Positions 12,031 to 23,770 of a DNA stretch of 64,000 bases are shown here, in pieces; position 1 is the stretch's first letter, and each line of letters starts with the position of its first letter. This stretch comes from Brachionus rotundiformis. Taxonomy: Eukaryota; Rotifera; Eurotatoria; Ploima; Brachionidae. The notes under the pieces are model-generated. The model did not search any database. It saw nothing but the letters and a program-made list of their open reading frames with translations, and was not told the origin of the DNA. Where the stretch lies: positions 1,987,619-2,051,618 of the forward strand of contig JAESIW010000180.1 in the NCBI GenBank assembly GCA_016802295.1, read 5' to 3'. Position numbers and translations under genes: made by a program.

Positions 12031-14763
12031 ATGAGTGATTTAAATAAAAATTTGTCCAATTTGGTTACTTTTGAAATATTTCCAGTTTTAAAAGAGGACG
12101 ACTTCGACTTGCTGATATTATTCCTGGAAAATAAACGACAATCAGATGGTGGTGACATATCAAATGTTGACAAGATAACATTTTCTTGTGTTGAACAAGG
12201 CAAAATTTTAAAAATTTCTTACAAAGATTTTCAAGTCACTCAGAGAGTTATTGCCAGAAAGTTTCTAAAGTTTAAAAACTATTGTATCAGAACACTTCCT
12301 GGTTCGATTTCAAATTTCAAAAGCGAAACTTTGGATCCTTTGACCAATGAATTGCTTATTCAAAACATTTCACTCAACCAAGAGGATGACGAATCAATTA
12401 TTGAAATGTATGCCGAGTATTTGTCTTCTGATAATCAAGTTTGCCAAATAGTTAAGTCAAGTCTTTCACCAGACACTTTTTTAGTAGTTTTTAAAAATGA
12501 GTTTAATAGAGAAAACATAAATGTTAGATTCAATAAAAAAAGCGTATTTAGAAACAAGAAAGTAAGCCTATTGGATGCATATAGGACCAAATCTTTGATA
12601 ATCTTTAACCAAAAAAAACAGCATACTGATTTTGGTACTTTAATTGACGAATTTAACTCTGAGTCAATGAATGTTAAATATTCATTTGATTATTTCATTG
12701 AGTGTAATGACTATTCTATTATATTTCAGTTTGCCGATGATGAATTACAAGATAAATTTGTTGATTTTTTCCAAACATATTTAAAATCAATTGAATCAGA
12801 TTTAAAAATTGAAAAAGTGGTAAATTTTGCTCTTGTTGAGAATTATACCCAAGATACCCAAGATAAGTTGGAGGAAAAACCAACTTTAACAAAAAAATTC
12901 ATAGACGTCGGTGTTCAGACTGATATTCTTTCAAGCCAGATATACTTGAAAGAAAGTCCAATAGATTCAATGCCATCTAAGATTTCATCAAGCAATTCAA
13001 TCAAGCTTGACCATGAGATTGAATTGGATAGTGAAGATTTTTGCATAATGGCTCTAATTAATGTTAAGCAGTTATTCATAAATTTTGACGAAATCATCAA
13101 GAAAATAAATCCAAAACTTGAGCTCATTAATTCCAATGGAAAACTTTTAATAAAAAATGGTGCTTTAACAGAAAACAGTGATTGGAAAACAAGGGTAATG
13201 GATGAATTGGCTAATTTTAAGAAAAAGATTAAACAGCAAATCGTCGAAATTCCTAGTGAAATTTTTAACAATGATAATTTGATGCCAAAACTTGATGAAA
13301 AAGTGCAAGAAATTAATAAGTTGTGTCCAGGGCTATATTTTAGAATTTACAATCAAAATATAGAGGGAATTGGTTATAAAAAAGTATTGATAAAAAAATT
13401 AAACGAATTAAACAACTTTTTTTCGTCTGTTCTGAATAATCAAGATGTCCAAGATGCAAATGTAGGAGGATTAGAAATCGACCCAGACAGTCTTATGTAC
13501 GAGAGCTTATGGAATATTAAGAATATTTTTTCAGATTTTAAGCATTTATTAAAATCAATTGGAGCTGATTTAAGAGTGGTTAATGAACAAAAATTGATGA
13601 TTTTTCAAATTGATAATCAACTTTATTCGGAGATAAAACTAAAAGATTTCTTAGCCGAATTCGAAAAAAAAATTAAAAAATTAAATTTAGAAATTCCGGA
13701 AATTTTAAAAAGCAAAAAGCATTATGATCTTTTTACAAATGAAATAAAAAAACATGAAAAGTTAAAATTGAATGAAATTAAAATTGAATTGTTTGAAAAT
13801 ATAATTCAGGCATATGGCTATTGCAAAAGGGTTGATAAGTTTATAAAAAAAATGGGAAACAAGTTTACGAGTCTTCAACAAGAAATCAACAAAAACATCC
13901 AAAATAAATTGAATATTGTTATAAAAAAATCTACAAAAATTGATTTTATAATTTTAAATAATTTTAATAGAAGGCATTTTAAAGAATTTTCGGAAATTTT
14001 AATACAACACAATGCAAGACTTGCAGTTTTTAAAAATGGGTTTAAAATTTCAAGTACAATGCATTTGGATGATGAAAAAGATGAAAGAAAAGTTAATAAG
14101 TGGAATAGTGTAATTTCGAATTGTAAAAGGGAATTCTTTTTCAGATTTACTCGACAAAATGTTCAATTGCCATTTGGAAAAACCGTGCCAATTAATTTTG
14201 AGTATAATTGTGAGTTGGTTAAGATTGATTGGAAAGGTAATTCTGCTGAAATTATTGGCGAAAAGAATGAAGTTGAGCGAATTAGAAAAAAATTGGTCGA
14301 AAAAGATAATCTTTCCATAACAGATGAATTGACTTCTCAGTTCAATGTTTCGAATCCAGATGATAATACTTTTCTTATCAATGACTTGAAATGGTTTCAG
14401 ATAAGAATTTTATTTGTAGAACAGTATTTTAAATATTTGGCTGATAATTTCAAAGATTTAAAAGTAATGTTGGACACAAAATTGACCAGAATTTGTTTGA
14501 GTGGTGCGAAAAAAGACATAGACGAAGCTAAGAATTTGGCTTTTAAAATTTTGAATGAATTATTGGGGGTCGAGATAGAATGTGGCTGGGCTTTTTTACA
14601 TCGAATGCAAAAAAGTGAGGCATCATTATCAAATTTTTTGAAAGAAAATAATCTTAAGTGTGTCATTGATGTTAATAGCCATCCGGACAAATTTATTGTT
14701 TATACAACCAAATTCGAAGATATTCAAAAATTTAAAACAATATTTTCCAGTTTTAAGTTCTGA
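12031..14763 (+). CDS. PARP14-like RRM/KH repeat protein, paralog 1
   Basis: A single open exon of 910 aa. Near residues 25-45 it reads DLLILFLENKRQSDGGDI, which fits the RRM-type repeat of PARP14/PARP10/DTX3L-like proteins, where a hydrophobic helix is followed by S-G-G-G-[DE]. A second RRM-like unit follows (about 110-190, MYAEYLSSDNQV). The rest is a series of KH-like alpha/beta units, the last with ICLSGAKKDIDEAKNLAF. No macrodomain, ADP-ribosyltransferase domain, RING or Deltex C-terminal domain is visible. It is paralogous to the gene at 28521-31314, with matching blocks at the N-terminus and at KWNSVISNCKREFFF versus SWRNSIDDFIFEYLE. Relatives in vertebrates act in interferon-linked antiviral responses and bind nucleic acid; that role is not shown here. 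The domain assignment comes from motif recognition only. Confidence 0.72.
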   Translation: MSDLNKNLSNLVTFEIFPVLKEDDFDLLILFLENKRQSDGGDISNVDKITFSCVEQGKILKISYKDFQVTQRVIARKFLKFKNYCIRTLPGSISNFKSETLDPLTNELLIQNISLNQEDDESIIEMYAEYLSSDNQVCQIVKSSLSPDTFLVVFKNEFNRENINVRFNKKSVFRNKKVSLLDAYRTKSLIIFNQKKQHTDFGTLIDEFNSESMNVKYSFDYFIECNDYSIIFQFADDELQDKFVDFFQTYLKSIESDLKIEKVVNFALVENYTQDTQDKLEEKPTLTKKFIDVGVQTDILSSQIYLKESPIDSMPSKISSSNSIKLDHEIELDSEDFCIMALINVKQLFINFDEIIKKINPKLELINSNGKLLIKNGALTENSDWKTRVMDELANFKKKIKQQIVEIPSEIFNNDNLMPKLDEKVQEINKLCPGLYFRIYNQNIEGIGYKKVLIKKLNELNNFFSSVLNNQDVQDANVGGLEIDPDSLMYESLWNIKNIFSDFKHLLKSIGADLRVVNEQKLMIFQIDNQLYSEIKLKDFLAEFEKKIKKLNLEIPEILKSKKHYDLFTNEIKKHEKLKLNEIKIELFENIIQAYGYCKRVDKFIKKMGNKFTSLQQEINKNIQNKLNIVIKKSTKIDFIILNNFNRRHFKEFSEILIQHNARLAVFKNGFKISSTMHLDDEKDERKVNKWNSVISNCKREFFFRFTRQNVQLPFGKTVPINFEYNCELVKIDWKGNSAEIIGEKNEVERIRKKLVEKDNLSITDELTSQFNVSNPDDNTFLINDLKWFQIRILFVEQYFKYLADNFKDLKVMLDTKLTRICLSGAKKDIDEAKNLAFKILNELLGVEIECGWAFLHRMQKSEASLSNFLKENNLKCVIDVNSHPDKFIVYTTKFEDIQKFKTIFSSFKF

Positions 14764-15367
14764 CTTTTTTTGGACTATTTTTAATTTAAAGAGTTTGATT
14801 TTTAACAAGATTTAAATAGAGTTTTTAAAACATTTTGTGATATTTTTTTAAAAACAAACTTAATATTAAAGTTATTAATTATGATTTTTGTTTGTTAATT
14901 TATCTCCTATTGACCAGGCTAAAATTTTCTAAGAAATACGATTGATCATAAATAAAAATGTTGTAATTATTTTAATTTTTTTTTGAATAATTTAAATAAT
15001 TCAACAATATATTGTAAATAAATCCAGCAGTTAACAAAAAGTCAGCATGAAAAACGGCTAGGAATTTTTTGTGTAATTATATATAATTATACTAATTATC
15101 TTTCTAGGTTTTTAAGTTTATTTAGTAGTTTGAGATTTCTGAATTTAGTTATGAATATCACATGATAGGAGTTCAAAATCGAACCTTTAATTAATACATT
15201 TTTAATACTTTAATGAATCTCTAATAAATTATTTATTTATATATACATAAAAAGAAGTTTATGTTTAAAGTTAATTTTAACTAAAATTTTGCTTTAATAC
15301 ATATAAAAATCTTTGAATTCAAAAATTAAAGCTTCTTTAAATTTTTTCTAAACACTATATTTTCTTA
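14764..15367. other. AT-rich spacer between convergent genes
   Basis: About 600 bp of A/T-rich DNA between the stop of the plus-strand RRM/KH gene and the stop of the minus-strand coiled-coil gene. It would hold both 3' UTRs. Nothing else is seen. Confidence 0.5.
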
Positions 15368-16530
15368 TCACAATTTTTGTAAATTTTCTTCTAGAATTTG
15401 TATTTTATTTATCAATTCTTTTTTTTTGCTTAATATTTCTTTCTTTTTTTGAATTTCCTGTTTCAATTTTTTTTTTTTGGTTGAAGATTCTCTAAGAAGT
15501 GATTTCTTAATTAACAAAAAATTATTAAACTAATATTTTAATTTCAAAAATTACTTTTTTTTCAATAACTAAAGCCATGTTTTCATTTTTCGACTGCTTT
15601 TCTCTTATCTTTTTAAAATTTTAATCATTTTGAATTGAAAGTCTAAATTGGTAATTACTTCGTTTTGATAGTCGCATATTAAACATTTTAAAATAGATAT
15701 CTTTTCTTTTATTTCCTCTGATAAATCGGTTATCTCTTGTTGATTTGAAAACTTGATGTTTTTTGTTTCATTTATTAAATTGTTTTCTAGAAAATATTAC
15801 AAAATTTTTTTCAAGTCTTTTCTATTTACTTTTAGAATCTAAGATTTCTATCAAATGACCAATATTAGACAGTTGCTCGTCCGATTTGAATAGATCATTA
15901 AAATAGCGATTCAATTTTTCTTCCTGATCTTGACATTTTATTTTTAATTCCTCTATTTTTCTTTTGAAAATATTTATAAATGAAAAATAAAAAAATTAAA
16001 ATAAATATTTGATACTCTTTCTTTTGTTTCAAAACATGATTTTTTAGCTCAATTTTTTTTTCCAAATTTAAATTTAACTCCGTCATTTTGCAAACCTCTT
16101 TAAATAATTTAAAATTTAATTTTATTAATGATATTTTTATTTATCACTTTCGAACAACTCTTGTTTCTCATTTTGCTTTAAAACAAGTGTTGAATTCAAG
16201 GAGTTAATTTTTGTTTTAAGAAAATTTTGTTCCGTTTGTTGTTTGTTCAATTGATCGAAGTCTTTTAAGATTTTATTTTGTTCAAAATCTTTAAAAATCT
16301 GATAAGTTACAAATTTTTATATCAATGTTCAATTCATCGATCTGCTTTTGTTTTTGTTTCATTTCTTTTTCCAAATTTGTCCTATCATTCATCAATTTTT
16401 CATAAAATATTGGAATATTTTCCAAATTTTCCAAACATTTTTCTTCAATACTCATTTTTAAATTTAAAATAGAATAAGATACTTTTGAGATATTTAAATA
16501 AAAAAGCACATGTTTCACGATAGGACTCAT
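15368..16530 (-). CDS. Coiled-coil protein gene with two frame breaks
   Basis: Minus-strand exons separated by ~45-70-bp introns encode a K/E/N/L-rich coiled coil. Clear pieces are SIEEKCLENLENIPIFYEKL, DFDQLNKQQTEQNFLKTKIN, EELKIKCQDQEEKLNRYFND, QEITDLSEEIKEKISILKCL and, at the end, EEENLQKL-like heptads before the TGA at 15368-15370. At least three junctions splice in frame. Two others do not: one base too many in a T5 run near 16297, and a similar shift near 15613. These may be sequencing errors in homopolymers, very small introns or true frameshifts, so the gene may be broken. The start may be 16530 or the ATG at 16455. The pattern weakly recalls the coiled-coil half of NUF2, but there is no calponin-homology head and I do not assign it. 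Confidence 0.45.
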
Positions 16531-19203
16531 GATATTTATTTTTAAATAATTAAAAATGCTTTTTGAATTCTCTTTTCTATTAGCTCAATTTAAAGCCTGT
16601 TAATAATTAATATTCATTCTAAAACTGTTTATCTTATAATTATTAGCAAAATAATACCACAAAAGATCATATTGAATAAAATTATTTTTAGGTTTTCTTT
16701 GATAAAGAAAAAAAATAGATTATCGGATAATATAATATTTCAGACCGTATGTGAATAAAATATTATCCAACCATGAGATTATGGTTGAATTATTCCAAAA
16801 ATTTCTACAAAATACAATATCAAATTTCAAACAATTTATTCAATTAAAAAGTTCTTTAATTTGCATTATCAGATAGGTGAAACTAATTAAATTCGTTCAC
16901 ATTGAGTGTTCTTGATAAATATTTTTAATTCCCTGTTTGTTATTATTATTGAAGATATTTTTTTAGCCTTCTAATTAAAATTTTTCAAGTGATTTTTTTT
17001 AATACTAAGTTGTTATCGGATCAGTTTTATATTTTGTTTTGACAACTTGAGTGAGAAAATGTTTATCTATTTTATTTGTTAGACAACATTTTAAAATCTA
17101 ATCAAAAAGGAAACTAAAATCTTTATCAAATATTAAGTATCATTTTATTCATTTCTAGTGTTGAAATTAATAAATGTTTTTATTAGATTAAATATTTAAG
17201 TGAAAATTTTAAGAATTCCCTCATTCATTTTGATTGAATATTTTAGATTATTATACGATATTAAAATATTTTTTCTATTTCATTTAAAATTGAAAATGAA
17301 TTAATCATAAATTAATTGAAGAGAATTTTTATCTTAATCTGTTAAATAAACATTAAAAAAAAAGATTTTAAATCAACCAAAAAAGTAAAGCAATAAAATT
17401 AGCTTTTAAAATTTTTGTTTAATGGAAATTTCTCTCGAGTTTTGGAAATTTATTGTTTTTAACGTGGATAATTGGTTTCTAAGGGTTTTACTCCTAAAAA
17501 TTAATCTAAAGAAAAATATTAACTAAAGAATCATCCGTTTTGACCAGCCTTAGGCAAACTAAAATAAAATATTAATTAGGTTATAAAAATGTTTGAAATT
17601 TATTTATTTATTTTTATTTATGTAAATTAATGGCTTAATTTTGAGCGTTAGAATTAAATATTTATACAAATATTTTTTTAATTCTTTTCTCAAATAGAAA
17701 TATTAAACACTGATATTTAAAAATTAAATTGAATGATATTTTAAATTTAAAAAGAAATTAAATTATAAAGATTTGAAATTTAAATTTTTGTTTTGATCAT
17801 CAAAAGAAATCGATAATTTAGAAATGCATCGCGACGTAAATGGTATGGTCCTAATTATACTATATAATAATAAAAAATTTAATCTAAAAATATAAAAAAT
17901 ATATAATATTTGGATTAAACTTATAAAAAATAAAATTTAACAGGAAAAAAATTTTATTTTAATATTTGATGACTGAAAATTTTAAATTTTCTAAAAATCA
18001 AATTAGAAAAAAATTATTTTTTCCAGTATTTTTCTTAAAAATGCATTGAATTAATAATATCTGGTCCTGAACCTGTGTTTACGTTATTTGACCATGCATT
18101 CATTTTAAGTGTTCTAGCATGGGTCAGACATACTTTGGTGAATAGCCCAAAAGTGTGTCTTAGCTTGTGGTGCAGCATAATCGAATGAGGAAATACTGTA
18201 TTTAAATTTTAGTAGCTTTCTTTGTATTTATTAATTAAAAAAAACAAAGAGATAAAATTTAAAATTAGTCTAAAAAAATTAAATCATAGTAAAACAAATA
18301 AGTTTGCTAAAAAAAAAGTTTTTGTTTAAACTCAATGTCTAAAAAATTATAATCAATAAAAACTTTATATGGTATAATTTGTGACTAGGTTAGTTGACAG
18401 TTTGCGAACTCTTTAACTTTCTTTAATTGTGGTCATTCAAGTTTCAAAAGTTATCTTCATTTTAAAAATTTCCTCGACACATGAAATTTTTGTCGAATAT
18501 AATTTTTTCTTTATAAAGGTTTCAGCTGGATGTGCAGTGAAGAAGTTCTAAAAAGAATATTCAAAAAAACAATTAATCAAATTTTTTTAAAGTTAAATAG
18601 AAAAAAAAAACTGTTAAAATTTTTTAATTTTTTATTTTTATTTAGTTATTCGTATAGACACAATATAATTTATTTGTTTAAAAATTAAAGAAAAAAAAGG
18701 CAAAAATTGGATAAGAAGATAAATACATTCATTTTGTATCCAAGAAGTGTGCTAAACATGAACCAAACTAAGCAGTCAACAAGCTTTGAAAGATTTAAAA
18801 ATTTAAATTGGTCTATAGCTAAGTAGTTTATTTTTACAAGTTGATCAAATCTTTACAAATCTTTTGAATTTAAAAAAAAATATATAAAATTATAAAAATA
18901 TTGTCCAAAAATTGGTCTCCAAAAGGGAGATAATTGAATATGTTGATTGAGAGAAAATGAGGAAAATTAATTCACAGAGATTCGTAATGGACTTGTGCAA
19001 AGAGATAATCTATGAACGACGTTTTAAAAAAAAGCTATCTCAAGTGTCCGATGCCGCTCAAAATGGAACTAAATCCCAAACACTGGTCTCGAACACTTGA
19101 ATAAAACACACTTTGAAAAAAACAATATTCTCATATAGATATACTTTACAATATTTAGAATAAAATAAAAATGAATAAAAAAAAAATTTTAAAATAACTG
19201 CTG
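16531..19203. other. AT-rich intergenic region with hairpins
   Basis: About 2.7 kb with no credible ORF. The right part (about 18720-19203) probably includes the long 3' UTR of CDC25, since it is less AT-rich and lies just past its stop. Nested inverted repeats occur at about 18085-18160. Confidence 0.5.
18126..18160. repeat. Imperfect hairpin with a flanking inverted repeat
   Basis: AGACATACTTTGG near 18126 pairs with CCAAAAGTGTGTCT ending at 18160, with one mismatch and one bulge around a short loop. Just outside, GACCATGC (about 18091) and GCATGGGTC (about 18117) form another inverted pair. This could be a small folded RNA or a remnant of a miniature inverted-repeat element. Confidence 0.35.
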
Positions 19204-20722
19204 CTAAAACAAATTGCTTTGAAAACGTTGAAAACGTGAGCTCATTTTGGTCACTCTGCTCCTAGTTGTCTTAAATGTAGACGAGCAAATCGAATGTTTG
19301 TATTGAGCTTCCCACGTTTTGGCCTTGGCTCTAAAGTGTTTCAAATCTTGTACATGGTCTTGGTGCAGCATTGGCTTGTACTCTCTTGGCTCGCAGTACT
19401 CTAAAGTGCTCTCGTAGAAGGCTTTGTAGCCGCCTTCGAGCAAGTACAGCTCTGGATAGAACAAATTTGGATAGGAGTTTTTGTTAGCGGCGCGGTCTTG
19501 ATTGCGCAAGAATCTGAGCATGCCTGGACCGCGTTCGGACGAGAACTCGCAATGAAACACGATTATGAGTCTCTTGCCGGGCTCTACGTCCTGGTTAACT
19601 TGGCGCCTATTCTCAAAAAACATTTCCATTAACTTCTCTTTAGTAAAAACATTATGGGCTTGTCTAATGTGCCCGCCTTGGTATTCATACGGGTATCTGG
19701 CGTCAATTATGATCAACTTGCCAATCTGATTGCTGTAATCGCCATCGAGAACTTTTTTGAAAGTGACTGGTGTTATCACGGCGAGGTCGTTGTGCTTCAC
19801 TGATGTGGTGCACGGAAGAAGGTGAGCCCGGGATCTGTCGCCGATTAGACGAGCACTTGGCTGGCTCATTTCGCACTCGTACTCCAAGCTTTGCATAATC
19901 ATCTTGTGAATTTCTATCATGTTTGAGTTGTCTTCTTGTTCATCGGCTTGATCGGTCTTGACGTTCGACTCAAACGAAAAATCGAGAAAAGAATTTTGTA
20001 GAGAGCTGTTGCGACATGATATTGGCGTTATTTGCTTATTGTCTATGCTGCATGGGTCCTTGAGCGACTTGTTGGGCGTGGACAAGTTTAATTTTTGCGA
20101 TTGTGGTGTAGGCGATTGCTTGAAGAGGCAGCGTCTAGCTTGGAACGAATTTGGCGAGTCAAGCGAACAGTTGGATATGTCTAGTAGCTTGTTTTTGTAA
20201 ATTTGCGGATGGTTGGACTCTTCGTCGACGTCCGACTCGAGGTTGTCAAAATGGGAATCGTAGTTCTGTGACTCGATGCCAAGACCGCTGTCCGACGTGT
20301 CCTCGTTAAAGTTGGACTTGAACCGCTGCAGCAGTGAGTCAGACAATTGGTTGCTGGTCTCTGTGAACACGCTTGAGAACGAGTATTCGTCCGTCAGTCG
20401 CAAACGTTTCACTTGTTGATAAATGCTTCAAAAATTAAATAATTAAAAAATGAGGATTAGAAAAAATTTTTGTTTAAATTTATTTTTTTTATTTAAGTTA
20501 ATAAAATGGTCTTTTCAATTACTTTTCTTGTTCTATGTGCATGCTGACTGAGCTGGTGGTGGTGGTGGTGGACTTTTTGCGCTTCAGATCATCTGGTACT
20601 TGAGACATTGTCGAATTAGTCAGGTCTTTGAATGCAAGTCGATTCCTGTGATAATAAAATTTGTTAGAAATTAGTTTCTTAAGTTGTTTAGTGAATGGAA
20701 AAGAGTTTAAATACACTTACAT
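19204..20722 (-). CDS. cdc25: CDC25 dual-specificity phosphatase
   Basis: Three exons: 20722-20721 (just AT), 20645-20523 and 20425-19204, joined in frame to 448 aa. The start codon is assembled from AT in exon 1 and G in exon 2, across a strong GTAAGTG donor (20720-20714) and a TTATTATCACAG acceptor; the protein then begins MNRLAFKDLTNS. The C-terminal half is a rhodanese-type CDC25 domain with IIIDARYPYEYQGGHI, the catalytic HCEFSSERGP (Cys about 334, Arg about 340) and the ELYLLEGGYKAFYE segment. It removes inhibitory phosphates from cyclin-dependent kinases at entry to mitosis. The N-terminal half carries DSGLGIES (about 87-94), with the same spacing as the beta-TrCP phosphodegron of vertebrate CDC25A, so regulated destruction is likely. 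Nearby SP and TP sites suit CDK phosphorylation. Confidence 0.93.
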
Positions 20723-20780
20723 TTTTGGTTAGTTAAAAGTTGAACGAAGCGAACAAAAGCGCGTTGTGTGATTTAGAATG

Positions 20781-20842
20781 AATAGGAGAGAAAGAAAAAA
20801 GAAAGAGAGAGACAAAGTGTGTGTATTTGTGTGTGTATGGTG
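20781..20842 (-). promoter_or_regulatory. GA/GT-rich tract at the CDC25 promoter
   Basis: A run of GA repeats passes into GT repeats 60-120 bp upstream of the CDC25 start; on the gene's strand it is CT- and AC-rich. Such tracts are common in animal promoters and 5' UTRs. No specific factor site is claimed. Confidence 0.3.
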
Positions 20843-21377
20843 ATCAAAGCGGTTTTTTGATTTTGATTTTTAAATCTAAAATAAGAATAAAATTGTCTTT
20901 TAAAATAAGAAAATAGAAAGGTTTGTTTATGTTTATTGTTTTAGCCGATTTGCACTTTATTTTTTAAATGTGACCGTGTCGAATTGAAATTCATCTGTTC
21001 AAAATTATCCAATTTTGATATCAACAGGTGAATTTATATTCGCGACTCGCTCAAGCATGCCAAATCGTATTTACGCTACAAGGAACAATTAACGACTAAA
21101 CCAATTTTAAAAGATAATTCTTTATCTATTTATCTAAATCTCTTGTCAAATTTACATTTTGTTCGTTTATTAAAACATGTTGTCTCTATAAGCCTTAACA
21201 ATAATATGATGTAATGTGTGCAGTAAATATTTGCTCAAAAGTTTACTAGCCGTTAAGCGATCTTAATTTTTTTCTCACCTATGACTTTTCAAGTGCTCTT
21301 TCTCTGAAGCCCTCAAAAGAACATTCAATCGTCCCAATTGCATAACCTTTAGCAAATTGGGTTATTATGCAAATTAT

Positions 21378-21413
21378 CTACAATTGTAGATTTGTAGCTA
21401 CAATTGTAGCTAC
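21378..21413. repeat. CTACAATTGTAG palindromes, locus 1
   Basis: CTACAATTGTAG at 21378-21389 is followed by GCTACAATTGTAGC at 21397-21410, each a perfect palindrome. The same motif recurs at 22267-22291 and 23755-23768. Confidence 0.7.
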
Positions 21414-22264
21414 ATTCTTAGCTACACAAAGCAACTCAATTCATACATTGAAGGCTACATACTACCAAAAATTTGTAATGAATTGCTTAGAACGAATTAA
21501 ACGAATAATTTGTATGCTCATTGAACCGTTGAAATAAAAACGAACAAGAATAGAGAAACTAGATTAAAATTTGACCGTTTGTAGAAGCTAAATAAATAAA
21601 ATATCGATTTATAAAATAAATTAAAATGAAATGAAATAGAGCTTAGGGGCTAAATATTGAATGTATTGAATAGAATAGCCTAGGTATGAATTCGTTTATA
21701 CCTGTGGCTTGAAATGTTTTGGTTTCACTTAGAAATATTTATTCGCATAGTCAAATCTAAATGAATCGAAATAATAAAACTATTCGGATTTAGTAACACA
21801 AATTTTGTGTAATTTTTGTGTAACTATAAACTTAGGAACTAACAGCAGTAGATAATTAAATATCTCATTTAGAAAAGATAGTTCTTAAGAGACTGGAACC
21901 GACCTAAATTGGATTAGATTCGGTAACATGTTAACGATTCAAAGTGAAGGAAATAATTAAATAAAAATGCCTAACAAATTATATTCTTTGGTCGTGTTTA
22001 TATTAGTGGATCGGATTTATTTTATGTGCCGATTTCATTATATAATAATGCCAAAACAAACACATTACATAAAGCTTATTTTTTCTAATTCTTTTTTAAC
22101 GCGGTTTTTGGCTTTAATCTTGATTTTATTCACTTTTATGTATTTAAGAAATGAATTAGACCTTGAATTCACAGGTTATCGAATATTGCCAAAAGTGCCG
22201 CCTGATTTTATCACTTGCACAACTTTTTCACATTATTAACTTATCTTGAGCAAAATATTCTCTA

Positions 22265-22302
22265 CGGCTACAATTGTAGCTACAATTGTAGGATTGTAGC
22301 CG
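22265..22302. repeat. CTACAATTGTAG palindromes, locus 2
   Basis: Two overlapping copies of the palindrome lie inside a larger hairpin whose arms are CGGCTACAAT (22265-22274) and ATTGTAGCCG (22293-22302). Confidence 0.7.
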
Positions 22303-23737
22303 CTTTATATTTTTTGACTTAAATGAATTTAATTAAATTTTCATTTATACATTTTTATTAAATGGAATCATACAAAAAATACTTATTGATTGAGCACTTG
22401 GAAAAATTATGTGTCACCAAACCAAGATCAGGCTCCTTTTTGAAAAATATATGAATATTTCTAAATAACTTGTATTTGCATATTTATAACGAATTTGCAT
22501 CCATATCTGTAAAATAACGGGCAGTTAATCAAAAGCTTATTTGTTTTATGGAGTCGGTTTTTATAGCATGTAATTAAAACATAAAACTAGTAGGCGATCT
22601 TAATTAGATAATTCTATCCGTTATTTATAATCATCAAATGTTATCAATGATATTACCTAGGCCACATTTATGAGCATGTCTATTATCATCATAAAAATCT
22701 TATCTAGCCTTTTAGATCATTAGATGTAAACATATTTAGTTACAAGTCATAAATTTACCTTTAAATCTTGTACCGTCTCTTATCGATTGGCAAGGCTCTC
22801 AATCACAAAAGCGGCATTTCTGAACTACTTTCTTAACTTTGCTCTCAAGACGAGCACTCATGCCAAAAACGGCCTAATGTGCTAAGTATCGATTTTTTCT
22901 CTTATTAGCTGTTTATAAACAACCTACTGGAGGAAATTTCAAAAAAATATTTCCTCTTTACAAAAAACAAACAAAGCTTTTAATAGCTTAAGTCAGCAGT
23001 TGGATGCATCTTAATGATTTAGATTAAAGAGCCAACAGAAGACCTACGGGGGTCATTTAGATTGTATCATGTATCAAATTATCTTGAATTACTTAAATCT
23101 CAAATATTCGTTTTTGGCCATGTTGAGATGGATGGTTTGATTTATCTGTATAAGCTATCTTATATAAAAGATAATTCGTTATATAAAAATGTTAACGTAC
23201 TTTTTTCTCTAAGATTATATAAAATTTCACTAACGAATTAATGTGTTGAACATGCTGTTTTAAAACTAATTTATCTAACGCGAATACGAGCCAAATATTT
23301 TGTGTCCAAGTAAGAAAATATTTATCGCATTATATCACGATTTTGTCACATACAAAATTTTCTTACTTTATCTTGAATTAATTTCTTAATAAATATTCAT
23401 TAGCATGAATTTGACCAACTAGTGAATGTTTTTTTTTAATTAAAACTTAAGTGTAATTATTTTTAAATTATATAAACACTTGAACACATTTATTAGTTTA
23501 AAATCTTAGATTCGATTCGCATTCATGCATGAGATTGGCCTAGTTCAACCTGGGAATATTCGTCTTAACATAAATTAATGAATAATGGATATAAATTAAT
23601 AACATTTGACGCCAAGCTATCATTGCAGTTTATGACTTAGGAATACATCTTATTCCCATGCATCTATTATGACATAAATAAAAAAATATCCCAGGTTTCT
23701 AAAGACTTTCTAAATAGTATAGCTGACCAATCTATTA

Positions 23738-23770
23738 CGGCTACATAAATTGTAGCTACAATTGTAGCGT
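23738..23770. repeat. CTACAATTGTAG palindromes, locus 3
   Basis: ACGGCTACATAAATTGTAGC runs straight into GCTACAATTGTAGC (23755-23768). The ACGGCTACA lead is shared with locus 2, which suggests a common ancestral sequence. Confidence 0.65.

Noticed and set aside
12031..14763. Possible macrodomain or ADP-ribosyltransferase domain in the PARP14-like protein
   Set aside because: No macrodomain phosphate-binding loop or H-Y-E type ART motifs could be found in either paralog.
21967..22239. 90-codon ORF upstream of CDC25
   Set aside because: Hydrophobic A/T-driven composition, no domain, no splice context. It looks like chance in AT-rich DNA.
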